NCBI RefSeq assembly: GCF_008386695.1 | Contig: NZ_VUOC01000002.1 | Location: 488,481 to 552,480 of the forward strand | Length of the DNA stretch: 64,000 nt | Direction of reading: 5' to 3' | Source of the DNA: Chitinophaga agrisoli | GTDB taxonomy: Bacteria; Bacteroidota; Bacteroidia; Chitinophagales; Chitinophagaceae | Shown: positions 8,462 to 16,056 of the stretch, piece by piece | Layout: each line of letters starts with the position of its first letter | How positions within the stretch are numbered: position 1 is the stretch's first letter | Notes under the pieces: generated by a model | What the model was told of the DNA's origin: nothing | The model's input: only the letters and a program-made list of their open reading frames with translations | The model's database searches: none | Translations under genes and position numbers: made by a program

Positions 8462-9331
8462 ATGGTATCTACACTCGTAAACTCAAAAAATGGCCATCTC
8501 GCTTTTAAGATCTTTGATTTTGAAGGTCAGGGCCATTTCGACCATATTCACCGCAATAACTACTACTCGCTGATCTTTTTAAAACAGGGCAAGGGATCTC
8601 TGAAGGCGGATTTTGCCAGCTATGACCTTAAAGACGGGAGCGTTTTTGCCTTCTCGCCTTACCAGCCTTTTATGTTTGCAGCAGAAGATGGCATAAAAGG
8701 CCTGGCCATACAATTCCACCCTGATTTTTTTTGTATCCATAAGCACCAAAACGAGGTAGCCTGCAATGGTGTGTTGTTCAACAATATTTACGAGCCGCCT
8801 TTTATAACGGTTAGTGCAACCCAGGAGCAACAGCTTTACCCGGTGATAGAACAGCTAAGATCCGAAACGAAAAACACCGCTATTGCCCAATATGAACTGC
8901 TGCTGGCCCATTTGAAAATATTGCTGATCTATCTGTCAAGGATAAAGATCGAACAACAACCAGACCTGCAAAAAAACACCGGAGATAACGATCCGCCCTT
9001 TATCCTGCAGCATTTAAAGAATGCTATTGAACATCATTTCAGGACCAAACATTCAGCCAGCGACTATGCCAGCATATTGCATATTTCTCCCAAAGCGCTG
9101 GGCAGGATCACAAAAGCGTATTTCAATAAAACACTGACAGCACTGATATCTGAGCGCATTATCATTGAAGCAAAACGGGAACTGTATCTTACTTCAAAAA
9201 CAGTAAAGGAGATCGCTTTCGAACTGGGCTACGAAGATGAATACTATTTTAGCCGGTTTTTCAAGACCAATGCAGACGTTTCTCCACAGATCTACCGGGA
9301 GTCGGTAGGGTTTGCCGCGGGGGAGCAATAA
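8462..9331 (+). CDS. AraC family transcriptional regulator
   Basis: A 289-aa regulator. The N-terminal cupin-like half (about 1-150) contains H-F-D-H-I-H-R-N-N-Y-Y-S-L-I-F-L, a typical AraC ligand-binding strand pattern. The C-terminal half (about 190-285) holds two helix-turn-helix motifs, ending with the family signature K-E-I-A-F-E-L-G-Y-E-D-E-Y-Y-F-S-R-F-F-K. A possible -7 element TATCTTCG lies at 8437-8444. The gene follows the AhpD-like gene with only a hairpin between them, so control of that gene is a reasonable inference. A bidirectional terminator closes the unit at 9347-9370. Confidence 0.9.
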   Translation: MVSTLVNSKNGHLAFKIFDFEGQGHFDHIHRNNYYSLIFLKQGKGSLKADFASYDLKDGSVFAFSPYQPFMFAAEDGIKGLAIQFHPDFFCIHKHQNEVACNGVLFNNIYEPPFITVSATQEQQLYPVIEQLRSETKNTAIAQYELLLAHLKILLIYLSRIKIEQQPDLQKNTGDNDPPFILQHLKNAIEHHFRTKHSASDYASILHISPKALGRITKAYFNKTLTALISERIIIEAKRELYLTSKTVKEIAFELGYEDEYYFSRFFKTNADVSPQIYRESVGFAAGEQ

Positions 9332-9346
9332 ATTGCCATAAATGAT

Positions 9347-9370
9347 AATGCCGCCTGGAGAGGCGGCATT
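9347..9370. terminator. Bidirectional terminator between convergent genes
   Basis: AATGCCGCC and GGCGGCATT form a 9-bp perfect stem with a 6-nt loop, followed by TATTATTTTG. It lies between the stop codons of the AraC gene (+) and the MBL-fold gene (-). Confidence 0.75.
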
Positions 9371-9421
9371 TATTATTTTGACTTGTTTATCAGTGAAACA
9401 CAACATATATACAATTCATCA

Positions 9422-10327
9422 TTAAAATGCAGCATCAGCGGCCAGTTGCAAAATAATGGGCAATTGCAGGTTTGGATATTGCGCTTTTATTTTGGTTTGA
9501 AAATCTGCTGAGCTGGTGGCAGTGGGCAGTACGGAATCATAGAAAGCAAGATATCCTTTTGTCAGATCCAGGCTGGCTGCATCATCCTTCGCCGTAGGAT
9601 TTTTGTGTCCGGCCACCACTAGTGCCGGCTTAAGCGCTGCAATGGTATTAATGGTACTGATCCAACCTTTGCGTTGCTCCGGCGTTGTTTCGATCGTCCA
9701 CGGAAAAACGCCGTTGTAGTTAGTATCGCCACATACCACCGCTTTCAGTGAAGGGATCCATACATAAGAGTTCCCGGCTTCATCGCCTTGTAAACCTCCC
9801 GTGATCTGGAACGTTTCGTTTTCAAGGGTTAGCGTGGTGCCGGTAAGCACATCCGGGATAATAGGATTTGCCGTGATCCCATCGCCAAAAAGCGGCTGCC
9901 ATTGCGCCAGCTGATCCTTCCATTTCTTTTGTATATCAGCCACCGTTGCCGCCAGGGCCACTATCTTAGCATTAGGAAAAGCTTTTTTCAATTGCACCAG
10001 GCCAAAATAATGATCCGCATGAGAGTGGGTGATATAAATGGTGGTCAGGTTCTTTTTGGTATCCTGGATAATCTTAACCAGCTTATCCGCATCACTTATG
10101 GTGAATTGGGCATCGATCAGCACAGCATCCTTCTCCCCTGTTATTAAAGTTGAATTCACCTGGAAACCCTCCGGCGAAGCAGTGATAACCTGTAACTGTA
10201 ACGGCGCCGGCTCATGCGGCTTTGGATCATTATCATCTGATTTGCAGGCCTGCAGCGTAGAAGAACTGATAAGCCCAATAGCCAAAAACATCATGGAAAC
10301 CCGGACTGACTTTGCTATCTTTTTCAT
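9422..10327 (-). CDS. MBL-fold metallo-hydrolase lipoprotein
   Basis: A 301-aa exported lipoprotein. The signal peptide ends at the lipobox L-Q-A-C (Cys about residue 28) followed by K-S-D-D-N-D. The metallo-beta-lactamase fold shows T-H-S-H-A-D-H-Y-F-G at about residues 100-109, the two-metal H-x-H-x-D-H site. A later C-G-D-T-N-Y-N-G supplies the bridging Asp, and V-A-G-H-K-N-P the last His. The substrate is not predictable; relatives include lactonases, thioesterases and beta-lactamase-like hydrolases. The upstream region has an inverted-repeat operator overlapping a possible promoter. A Crp-type regulator is encoded directly upstream on the same strand and may bind there. Confidence 0.85.
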   Translation of the reverse strand: MKKIAKSVRVSMMFLAIGLISSSTLQACKSDDNDPKPHEPAPLQLQVITASPEGFQVNSTLITGEKDAVLIDAQFTISDADKLVKIIQDTKKNLTTIYITHSHADHYFGLVQLKKAFPNAKIVALAATVADIQKKWKDQLAQWQPLFGDGITANPIIPDVLTGTTLTLENETFQITGGLQGDEAGNSYVWIPSLKAVVCGDTNYNGVFPWTIETTPEQRKGWISTINTIAALKPALVVAGHKNPTAKDDAASLDLTKGYLAFYDSVLPTATSSADFQTKIKAQYPNLQLPIILQLAADAAF

Positions 10328-10340
10328 TGTTTCTTTGTTT

Positions 10341-10372
10341 GTATTATAAGATTAATTTATAATACAAAACTA
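10341..10372 (-). promoter_or_regulatory. Operator inverted repeat with adjoining -7 element
   Basis: GTATTATAA and TTATAATAC are exact reverse complements separated by 7 bp (10341-10365). On the minus strand a TAGTTTTG -7 element (10365-10372) abuts the repeat, which then lies between promoter and start codon, about 14 bp from the ATG of the MBL-fold gene. That position suits repression. Confidence 0.55.
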
Positions 10373-10455
10373 CAACGGCGCTGTGCTTTCTTCCATTGAT
10401 TCCAGGCAAGAAAAATTGTTGACTATCGTCAATACTTTTCCCGGGGACTTTAGCT

Positions 10456-11037
10456 TTATTTGCCTGTAAATAGCCTTTTCCTTACCCGGCTCAGCGTTTC
10501 AGGCGTGAGCCCCAGGTAGGAGGCGATCATATGTTGTGGTACGCGCTGTACGATGCAGGGATATACAGATACAAAATAAGTATAGGTTTCCTCCGGCGTC
10601 AGGCTGATAAGGGCTGTTATCCTTTTTTGCATATCCGAATATGCGGCCATGAGCTCAAGCCGGATAAACAGCTCGTATTGGGGCACCACCTTTTTAACTT
10701 CTTCCCAGGCGCTTTTGGGAATGAAAATGATCTCGGTATCTTCCAGCGCATCAATGTTGTAAATAGATGGCTCGCTGGTCATAAAACTGTCGAGGTCTGA
10801 AATTGTCCAGCCTTCCATCGCAAACCGTATAATATGTTCCTGCCCCTTGTCATCTACAGAGTAAGCCCTTAATGCGCCTTGCTCTACAAATGCCAACGCC
10901 TTACAAACATCGCCTGCCTGTAGCAGGTATTGTTTTTTCCGGATCTTTTTTGAAATAATATAGCGCCTGATTATTTCTTCCTCCTGCGTTGTAAGGGAGA
11001 TCTTTTCCCTCAGCTTTTTGAAGAATAGTGCTGACAT
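10456..11037 (-). CDS. Crp/Fnr family transcriptional regulator
   Basis: A 193-aa regulator. The N-terminal cyclic-nucleotide-binding-like beta roll (about 15-120) contains K-K-Q-Y-L-L-Q-A-G-D-V-C-K-A-L-A-F-V. The C-terminal winged HTH (about 150-193) includes Q-H-M-I-A-S-Y-L-G-L-T-P-E-T-L-S-R-V-R, the standard recognition helix of the family. There is no Fnr-type Cys cluster, and the canonical cAMP-binding Arg-Ser pair is not evident, so the effector is unknown. The gene is transcribed toward the MBL-fold gene 128 bp downstream. Control of that gene through the palindrome at 10341-10365 is an inference. Confidence 0.88.
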   Translation of the reverse strand: MSALFFKKLREKISLTTQEEEIIRRYIISKKIRKKQYLLQAGDVCKALAFVEQGALRAYSVDDKGQEHIIRFAMEGWTISDLDSFMTSEPSIYNIDALEDTEIIFIPKSAWEEVKKVVPQYELFIRLELMAAYSDMQKRITALISLTPEETYTYFVSVYPCIVQRVPQHMIASYLGLTPETLSRVRKRLFTGK

Positions 11038-11179
11038 AAATAAGTTTGCTATTTCAGTTGTTCACTAAAACCCGGCTCCAGGTAAATACAGGCCCCTATA
11101 TGAACAGTTTACTGCTCAAATCTAATACAAAAATACCTAAAACAGACAAGTCAGTTTAACTGTGTACAAATAAAAAAAG

Positions 11180-11518
11180 CTATATCCGTTCCAGTACGTT
11201 AGCCTGGCTCCACAGCGATAATGATTGCATGATTTCAGTAAGCGACTTCCCTTTATCTGTCAGATCATATTCCACCCTGGGCGGCACCTCGGGATAAGCT
11301 GTTCTGGTGATGATCCCGTCCATTTCAAGCTCCTTCAGCTGCCTGGAAAGTACCTTTACTGCCGCTCCCGGTATCAGCTTGTGCAGCTCCCCAAAACGCC
11401 TGTTACCATTGATCAGAGCCCATATGATAATGGGCTTCCATTTCCCGCCCATCACATCGATCGCAGCTGTTATAGGACAATCATCCGCCGCCCAGTATCT
11501 TTTTTCAACTTTTTTCAT
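11180..11518 (-). CDS. HxlR/DUF24 family transcriptional regulator with N-terminal Cys
   Basis: A 112-aa winged-helix regulator of the HxlR (DUF24) family. It shows the family block D-D-C-P-I-T-A-A-I-D-V-M-G-G-K-W-K and later F-G-E-L-H-K-L-I-P-G-A-A-V-K-V-L-S-R-Q-L-K. Cys14 is at the position of the redox-sensing cysteine known in Bacillus DUF24 proteins such as YodB and HypR. It is divergent from a quinone-oxidoreductase-like gene, and two inverted repeats lie in the shared 154-bp gap. Known family members repress just such oxidoreductase genes and release them on quinone or electrophile stress. That role here is an inference from context and Cys14. Confidence 0.9.
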   Translation of the reverse strand: MKKVEKRYWAADDCPITAAIDVMGGKWKPIIIWALINGNRRFGELHKLIPGAAVKVLSRQLKELEMDGIITRTAYPEVPPRVEYDLTDKGKSLTEIMQSLSLWSQANVLERI

Positions 11519-11543
11519 TTGCTAACTGATTGAAACGCTGTAA

Positions 11544-11563
11544 TAGTGACTCCTCTGTCACTA
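11544..11563. promoter_or_regulatory. Inverted repeat, candidate HxlR operator 1
   Basis: TAGTGAC and GTCACTA are exact reverse complements separated by 6 bp. The site begins 26 bp upstream of the HxlR-family start codon, so binding there could give autorepression. Confidence 0.6.
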
Positions 11564-11630
11564 GCTGACAAAAATGTAACTTCTTGATATTGATTTATTT
11601 GCGTGATAGTTTTGGTCCATCAAAAACAAG

Positions 11631-11644
11631 TGAACAATTGTTCA
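11631..11644. promoter_or_regulatory. Perfect 14-bp palindrome, candidate operator 2
   Basis: TGAACAATTGTTCA is fully self-complementary and lies 28 bp upstream of the MDR dehydrogenase start at 11673. A repressor bound here would block transcription or initiation of that gene. Confidence 0.55.
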
Positions 11645-11672
11645 AAGCACACTAAAATCAACTTTTAAAGGT

Positions 11673-12692
11673 ATGAAAACATGGGAAATACAAGGCTTCG
11701 GATTGGAAAATTTAAACCAGGCAACCCGGCCCATTCCTCAGCCCGGCACCGGGCAGCTGCTGGTAAAAGTATCCGCGGTATCGCTCAATTTCAGGGATAA
11801 AGCTATTATTGACGGGATCTATCTGCCCCACCTGATGAAAATGCCCATCGTCCCGGTGTCTGATTTCGCGGGAACAGTAGTAGCTATCGGTAACGGCATA
11901 ACGAAGTTTAAAGAGGGCGACAGGGTGATGTCTACCATGTTCCCTACCTGGACAACCGGTATGCGGCATCCTTCGGATGTTTCCTTATATGCCCTTGGAG
12001 GAGCTGTAGATGGCGGTCTGGCAGAATATGCCCTTTTAAGCGAAACCGGTGTTGTTAGGAGTCCTGATAGTTTATCCGACAGCGAAGCGGCTACCCTGCC
12101 CATCGCCGCGTTAACCGCATGGTCTGCGCTAATAGAACATGGCCAGTTAAAAAGCGGACAGACCGTGGTAACACAAGGAACCGGCGGCGTGGCCCTATTC
12201 GCCGCACAGCTGGCCATTGCTATGGGCGCCCGCGTAATTTCACTGACAGGCAGCCAGGAAAAACAGGCATTATTAAAACAGCTTGGCGCCAGTGATATTG
12301 TGAACTATAACCTTTCTCCGGAATGGCAGGAAAAAGTATTGGAGCTCACCGGCGGGAACGGTGCAGACAATATCATTGATATTGTTGGAGGCGGCAACCT
12401 CAATAGATCTGTACAAGCGGTGGCAAATGGCGGCCAGGTATCAGTGATCGGGTTTCTGGGCGGCACCACTGCCTCCCTGGACCTGTTACCCGTGATCTTT
12501 AAAGCGGCACAGGTACGCGGTGTACTGGTAGGGAGCACCGCAGCATTCGAAAGATTGGTGAAATTTATAGCAGACAACCAGATCAAACCGGTCATTGAAA
12601 AGACCTATTCATTTGATGAGGCGGTACAGGCTTACCGGCACCTGGAAAAAGGGGCTGTGGGGAAAGTGGTGATTAAAATTGACGGTAAATAA
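11673..12692 (+). CDS. Zinc-free MDR oxidoreductase (quinone-oxidoreductase-like)
   Basis: A 339-aa medium-chain dehydrogenase/reductase. The GroES-like half includes S-L-N-F-R-D-K and D-F-A-G-T-V-V-A-I-G. The nucleotide-binding half has T-G-G-V-A-L-F-A-A-Q-L-A and then Q-L-G-A-S-D-I-V-N-Y. I see no cysteine anywhere in the chain, so neither the catalytic nor the structural zinc site of alcohol dehydrogenases exists. That points to the zinc-independent NADPH:quinone reductase or enoyl-reductase branch despite common alcohol-dehydrogenase annotations. It is divergent from a DUF24 regulator with a conserved Cys, which fits quinone or electrophile detoxification. A terminator follows at 12717-12748. 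Confidence 0.85.
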   Translation: MKTWEIQGFGLENLNQATRPIPQPGTGQLLVKVSAVSLNFRDKAIIDGIYLPHLMKMPIVPVSDFAGTVVAIGNGITKFKEGDRVMSTMFPTWTTGMRHPSDVSLYALGGAVDGGLAEYALLSETGVVRSPDSLSDSEAATLPIAALTAWSALIEHGQLKSGQTVVTQGTGGVALFAAQLAIAMGARVISLTGSQEKQALLKQLGASDIVNYNLSPEWQEKVLELTGGNGADNIIDIVGGGNLNRSVQAVANGGQVSVIGFLGGTTASLDLLPVIFKAAQVRGVLVGSTAAFERLVKFIADNQIKPVIEKTYSFDEAVQAYRHLEKGAVGKVVIKIDGK

Positions 12693-12716
12693 TGTGAAGA
12701 CAGGTTGCTGGAAATG

Positions 12717-12748
12717 GAGATGGGCCAGCTTTTGAGCCGGCCCATCTC
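12717..12748. terminator. Bidirectional terminator
   Basis: GAGATGGGCC and GGCCCATCTC form a 10-bp perfect stem around a 12-nt loop, followed by TATAATTCTTTT. It separates the MDR gene (+) from the PEP-mutase-like gene (-). Confidence 0.75.
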
Positions 12749-12764
12749 TATAATTCTTTTACAT

Positions 12765-13574
12765 TTAACTGATCCTGGAAAACAATGCCTGCAGGTCACC
12801 ATATGACATGTTCTCTTTCGTCAGAGAAGCGGAGTCGCCATTGGCCAGGAAGTCCTTTGTCATATCCGCGACACCCTGCCAGACGATCTGCGATATCCCG
12901 GAGCCGGCGGAAAGCCTTTTAACGCCCAGTTCCGCAAGCTTCAGCGCCGCCGGAAGACCCGGCCAGGCCATTACGTTCACCGGCATTGCCAGGGCCTGGG
13001 TAATGGCTTTTATATCCCCGGAGGCCGCCAGCCCGGGAACAAAAAGCCCGTCCGCACCCGCCTCCTTATAGGCAAGCCCTCTTTTTATGGTGGTTTCCAC
13101 TGCTTTATCGCTGGGTACCAGCTGTTGCAGGTAGATGTCTGTTCTAAGGTTAATGAACACGTCCAATCCTTCCTTTGCCGTTGCTTCGCGGATTGCTTTG
13201 ATCTTAGCTATAACGATCTCCGGGGAGTCCCGGCCATCCTCCAGGTTTATACCGGATGCGCCAGCCCTTATGATCTCAATAACGTTTTGCGCAACAATTT
13301 CCGGATCTGCACTATAACCGTTTTCCATATCCACAGATAAAGGAACAGTGATCACCCTGGCTATCCTTTTAGTCAATTCAACCTGGAGGTTGGTGGGTAA
13401 AGTATGACCGTCCGGGTATCCCAGCGACCATGCCACGCCCGCACTCGTTGTAGCAACTGCTTTTGCGCCCAGCGATGTGGCAATAACGGCCCCACCGGCA
13501 TCCCATACATTGGGAAGAATAAGCGGACTATCCTGCTGATGCAGGGCTCTGAATTGGGTTACCAGGTCTTGCAT
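12765..13574 (-). CDS. Isocitrate lyase/PEP mutase family protein
   Basis: A 269-aa TIM-barrel enzyme of the PEP mutase/isocitrate lyase superfamily, which cleaves or forms C-C or C-P bonds at oxyacids with Mg2+. Visible elements are N-V-W-D-A-G-G-A near residue 22, the metal-site region S-V-D-M-E-N-G-Y (about 79-86), and I-N-L-E-D-G-R-D (about 109-116), where the family's metal-binding acid lies. The flexible K-x-C-G loop of true isocitrate lyases is absent. The closest family label is 2-methylisocitrate lyase-like or phosphonomutase-like. No phosphonate or methylcitrate genes are nearby, so the substrate remains open. It is cytoplasmic. Confidence 0.85.
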   Translation of the reverse strand: MQDLVTQFRALHQQDSPLILPNVWDAGGAVIATSLGAKAVATTSAGVAWSLGYPDGHTLPTNLQVELTKRIARVITVPLSVDMENGYSADPEIVAQNVIEIIRAGASGINLEDGRDSPEIVIAKIKAIREATAKEGLDVFINLRTDIYLQQLVPSDKAVETTIKRGLAYKEAGADGLFVPGLAASGDIKAITQALAMPVNVMAWPGLPAALKLAELGVKRLSAGSGISQIVWQGVADMTKDFLANGDSASLTKENMSYGDLQALFSRIS

Positions 13575-13607
13575 AATTTGTTTTATTGATTACAACGGAT
13601 AAGTTAA

Positions 13608-14330
13608 TCATTTTGATCCACTTTTGGTGGTCTGGATATTATGATAATATAACACCGTATCCATAATATGTTTTGCCGCCACCCGCTCAAAAAGGATGCG
13701 GTGCCCTGGTATATTCAGATGGATACCATCCTGGTCATATTGTTTGTTGATCGTATTATCAGGGTTGGCAAACGGCTCCCAGAAATTGATCACTTTGTCG
13801 CCATAGGTAGCCAGCAGCCAATCACGCATCTGCGGCAGCGTATTACGGGGGTGTCCGAAAGTATTGGTACGTGGCTGGGTAGTAGTCACCCACACCAGGA
13901 TATGTTTATCCGTTGCGGTTTGTATGATCGTCCGGAAATTAGCCTGCTGCTCTTCCAGGCTGTAACCGGCAGCAGCATCATTGGTAGGCAGGTTGATAAT
14001 AATAGCGTCCGGATGGAAACTGAGCGCTTTGGTAATATTTCGCTGCTCATCCGGCGCCGGCCGGCCTTCTTTACTGGTGCCGGTAGGCATTACTTCGTAG
14101 GTAGAATAACCGCTCCTGGAAATGTTATGCACCGCTACTTCCGGGCCCAGTGAGTAGGCAAACCGGTTCACCCAGCAACTGTCCTTCGGTTTAATACCAT
14201 ACCCTTCCGCAGTGGAGGAGCCCACTACAACAATCGTATACCGGTGATGATCCGGTTTGGTTTTGCAACCCATGGCAAACAATAAACTCATAATGGCCGC
14301 TAACCCAACGGCTGCCGTATTTCTCCGCAT
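13608..14330 (-). CDS. SGNH/GDSL hydrolase lipoprotein
   Basis: About 240 aa from the ATG at 14330; the longer frame to 14420 would place 30 odd residues before the signal peptide. The lipobox is F-A-M-G-C. SGNH blocks are V-G-S-S-T-A-E-G-Y-G (nucleophile Ser), then N-L-P-T-N-D-A (block III Asn), and a C-terminal D-G-I-H-L-N with the catalytic Asp and His. The family contains esterases, lipases and carbohydrate acetylesterases. The lipoprotein signal places it in the cell envelope, so deacetylation of a polysaccharide or envelope component is plausible but not proved. The gene stands alone between the PEP-mutase-like and DUF2200 genes on the same strand. Confidence 0.85.
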   Translation of the reverse strand: MRRNTAAVGLAAIMSLLFAMGCKTKPDHHRYTIVVVGSSTAEGYGIKPKDSCWVNRFAYSLGPEVAVHNISRSGYSTYEVMPTGTSKEGRPAPDEQRNITKALSFHPDAIIINLPTNDAAAGYSLEEQQANFRTIIQTATDKHILVWVTTTQPRTNTFGHPRNTLPQMRDWLLATYGDKVINFWEPFANPDNTINKQYDQDGIHLNIPGHRILFERVAAKHIMDTVLYYHNIQTTKSGSK

Positions 14331-14364
14331 AATTGAACAGATCACAACGTATAGCAATAAAAAA

Positions 14365-14736
14365 TTAAGACAATCCTCCACGCAAGATCTTTTCCATCTT
14401 CCTGCCTTTCGCCAGCTCATCTATCAACTTATCCAGGTAACGGGCTTTCTGCGTCAACGGATTTTCAATTTCTTCCACACGATACCCGCAGATCATTCCG
14501 GTAATAAGGCTTGCATTGGGATGTAGCGAAGCCCGCTGGAAAAACGTTTCAAATGTTACATTCTCCGTTATCAGTTCCTGCAGTTTTTTGTTATCAAAAC
14601 CTGTCAGCCATTCTATTACCTGGTGTAACTCTTCTTTAGTTCTGCCTTTACTCTCCACCTTTGTAACGTACATCGGGTAAACGGAGGCAAAGCTCATTTT
14701 GGCAATGCGCTGATTGTGAGTGTCGGAGGGTTGCAT
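14365..14736 (-). CDS. DUF2200 family protein
   Basis: About 123 aa from the ATG at 14736. The family starts with a short polar N-terminus before R-I-A-K-M-S-F-A-S-V-Y-P, so the longer frame to 14862 is rejected. Conserved blocks are Y-P-M-Y-V-T-K-V-E-S-K-G-R-T-K-E-E-L, V-I-E-W-L-T-G-F, P-N-A-S-L-I-T-G-M-I-C-G-Y-R-V-E-E-I, and R-Y-L-D-K-L-I-D-E-L-A-K-G-R. These match DUF2200 almost throughout. The family is small, cytoplasmic and of unknown function. It is divergent from a secreted protein gene at 14866, with about 130 bp of shared upstream region. Confidence 0.92.
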   Translation of the reverse strand: MQPSDTHNQRIAKMSFASVYPMYVTKVESKGRTKEELHQVIEWLTGFDNKKLQELITENVTFETFFQRASLHPNASLITGMICGYRVEEIENPLTQKARYLDKLIDELAKGRKMEKILRGGLS

Positions 14737-14865
14737 AACAGGTATTTTAGCAATATTAATAAATACCTGCGAAATGGCGCAGCCGTTAAACAGCTCCGGC
14801 CGGTATCCACGAAATATTATGATTTTATTAGCATTATTAACAAAAAGGATAGTTATCTTCATGGT

Positions 14866-15381
14866 ATGATACGGGGAATCATTCTTATCGCAGTTTTAAT
14901 GTCTGGCACGGCTGTAAAGGCACAGTCTCCATTGTACACCGGGCCGCAGCAAAGCCAGGCCACCGATACCGGCCACCTTCAGAAAAAATGGTTTATTACA
15001 AAATATACCGGCATTACCACTGGTTTTGCCGCATTTAAAGGAGGAAGCACCAGCTTTTTATCCGCGCCATTAGCTATGCAGCTCAACCGGCAGATTACCA
15101 ATAACATATTTGCTTTTGGAGGGCTTTCCGTAGCCCCTACCCTTTTACAATACAATGGCGGATTCTATCAACCCGCGGCTAACAAGAACTATGGTTTAAT
15201 GCGCACTAACCCTAATTTTGAGATCAACCCTGCTGCCAGGGTAGGCGTCATGTATATCAACAACGATAGAACATTTTCCATTTCCGGGAGTGTTGGCGTA
15301 AGCAGAAGCAGCTATAATGGTTATGCGCCCATGTACGACCCAACTTTTTCCCATGGACAATTTATGCCCACGCGCTGGTAA
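14866..15381 (+). CDS. Exported protein, outer-membrane barrel-like, unknown
   Basis: About 171 aa from the ATG at 14866, where a signal peptide begins (M-I-R-G-I-I-L-I-A-V-L-M-S-G-T-A-V-K-A-Q). The longer frame from 14716 lacks any sense upstream. The mature chain shows alternating glycine and aromatic residues with repeated short strands, such as N-N-I-F-A-F-G-G-L-S-V and F-S-I-S-G-S-V-G-V-S, typical of a small outer-membrane beta-barrel. It ends P-T-R-W after a methionine- and histidine-containing tail. No family is recognised. The gene is followed by degraded sequence. Confidence 0.7.
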   Translation: MIRGIILIAVLMSGTAVKAQSPLYTGPQQSQATDTGHLQKKWFITKYTGITTGFAAFKGGSTSFLSAPLAMQLNRQITNNIFAFGGLSVAPTLLQYNGGFYQPAANKNYGLMRTNPNFEINPAARVGVMYINNDRTFSISGSVGVSRSSYNGYAPMYDPTFSHGQFMPTRW

Positions 15382-15404
15382 CCCGTAATTAATACTATCC
15401 CCAT

Positions 15405-15751
15405 ATGGCAACCGACATCGGATTCCAATTAAGATTAACACCAAAGACGGCACCCTCGAAAACAAAAAGCTGGAAACTATAGCGGCCATCTGCGAACAGG
15501 CAAAGTCCAGCTGCGATCTGAAGGGGTTACATGGCAAATACTGGTTTAATATGAAAAATGGCGGTAATTACGTCTCTGTTGAGCTGTATGGCTATTACAC
15601 CAGCGGTGAGGAAGACCCGGACGAAGCCCTGGAGAATGTGCTTGAAATGACCTGGTAGGATGAAGATAACGCTCCCCTGATAATAGAAAGGTATTTTAAG
15701 GACTTTTCAGGTGAATATCACATCGAAGTTATACGGGACTATTGGGTGTAA
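15405..15751 (+). pseudogene. Decayed small gene: frameshift plus in-frame amber stop
   Basis: An ATG at 15405 starts M-A-T-D-I-G-F and then must change frame near 15422-15431 to enter a long protein-like reading. That frame runs through I-K-I-N-T-K-D-G-T-L-E-N-K-K, then Y-W-F-N-M-K-N-G-G-N-Y-V-S-V-E-L-Y-G-Y-Y, and ends W at 15653. A single TAG follows at 15656-15658. The same frame then continues with D-E-D-N-A-P-L-I-I-E-R-Y-F-K-D-F to a TAA at 15749-15751. The composition is acidic, soluble and about 115 residues long, like small cytoplasmic immunity or adaptor proteins. I do not recognise the family. A sequencing error could mimic either lesion. Confidence 0.5.
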
Positions 15752-15821
15752 TATCGTAATTTCAATTACTCCTTACCGGTATCGAGTTACATGGCAAGTA
15801 TAATCGTTTATGTCCACTTAT

Positions 15822-15999
15822 ATGGCTGAGAAATATTTATCCACGTCGGAAAGAGATAGCATAAAATTAGTATACACTGCCCATGCTGCGAAAATCTGTT
15901 TTGAGAAATTACCTAATACATGAAGGTTTTCCTGTTGCTCCGTTAAGATATGACGATAAGTTAGGGCTGATCGCGGATCCCGAAGACTTTGAGTTTTGA
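15822..15999 (+). pseudogene. Fragment of a second small gene with a frameshift
   Basis: From an ATG at 15822 the frame reads M-A-E-K-Y-L-S-T-S-E-R-D-S-I-K and stops at 15921. In the next frame, starting at 15925, the reading continues G-F-P-V-A-P-L-R-Y-D-D-K-L-G-L-I-A-D-P-E-D-F-E-F to a TGA at 15997-15999. Both halves look protein-like and join with one frameshift. It lies next to another broken reading frame, so 15.4-16.0 kb appears to be a small graveyard of accessory genes. No family is recognised. Confidence 0.35.
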
Positions 16000-16027
16000 C
16001 CAAACGATACAAACGAGTATAGAAGAC

Positions 16028-16050
16028 AAAAAAGCCCGGTTACCCGGGCT
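16028..16050 (-). terminator. Terminator of the first small secreted paralog
   Basis: On the minus strand AGCCCGG and CCGGGCT pair across a 4-nt loop and are followed by a run of T residues. It ends the gene whose stop codon is at 16057. Confidence 0.8.
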
Positions 16051-16056
16051 CAAAGT

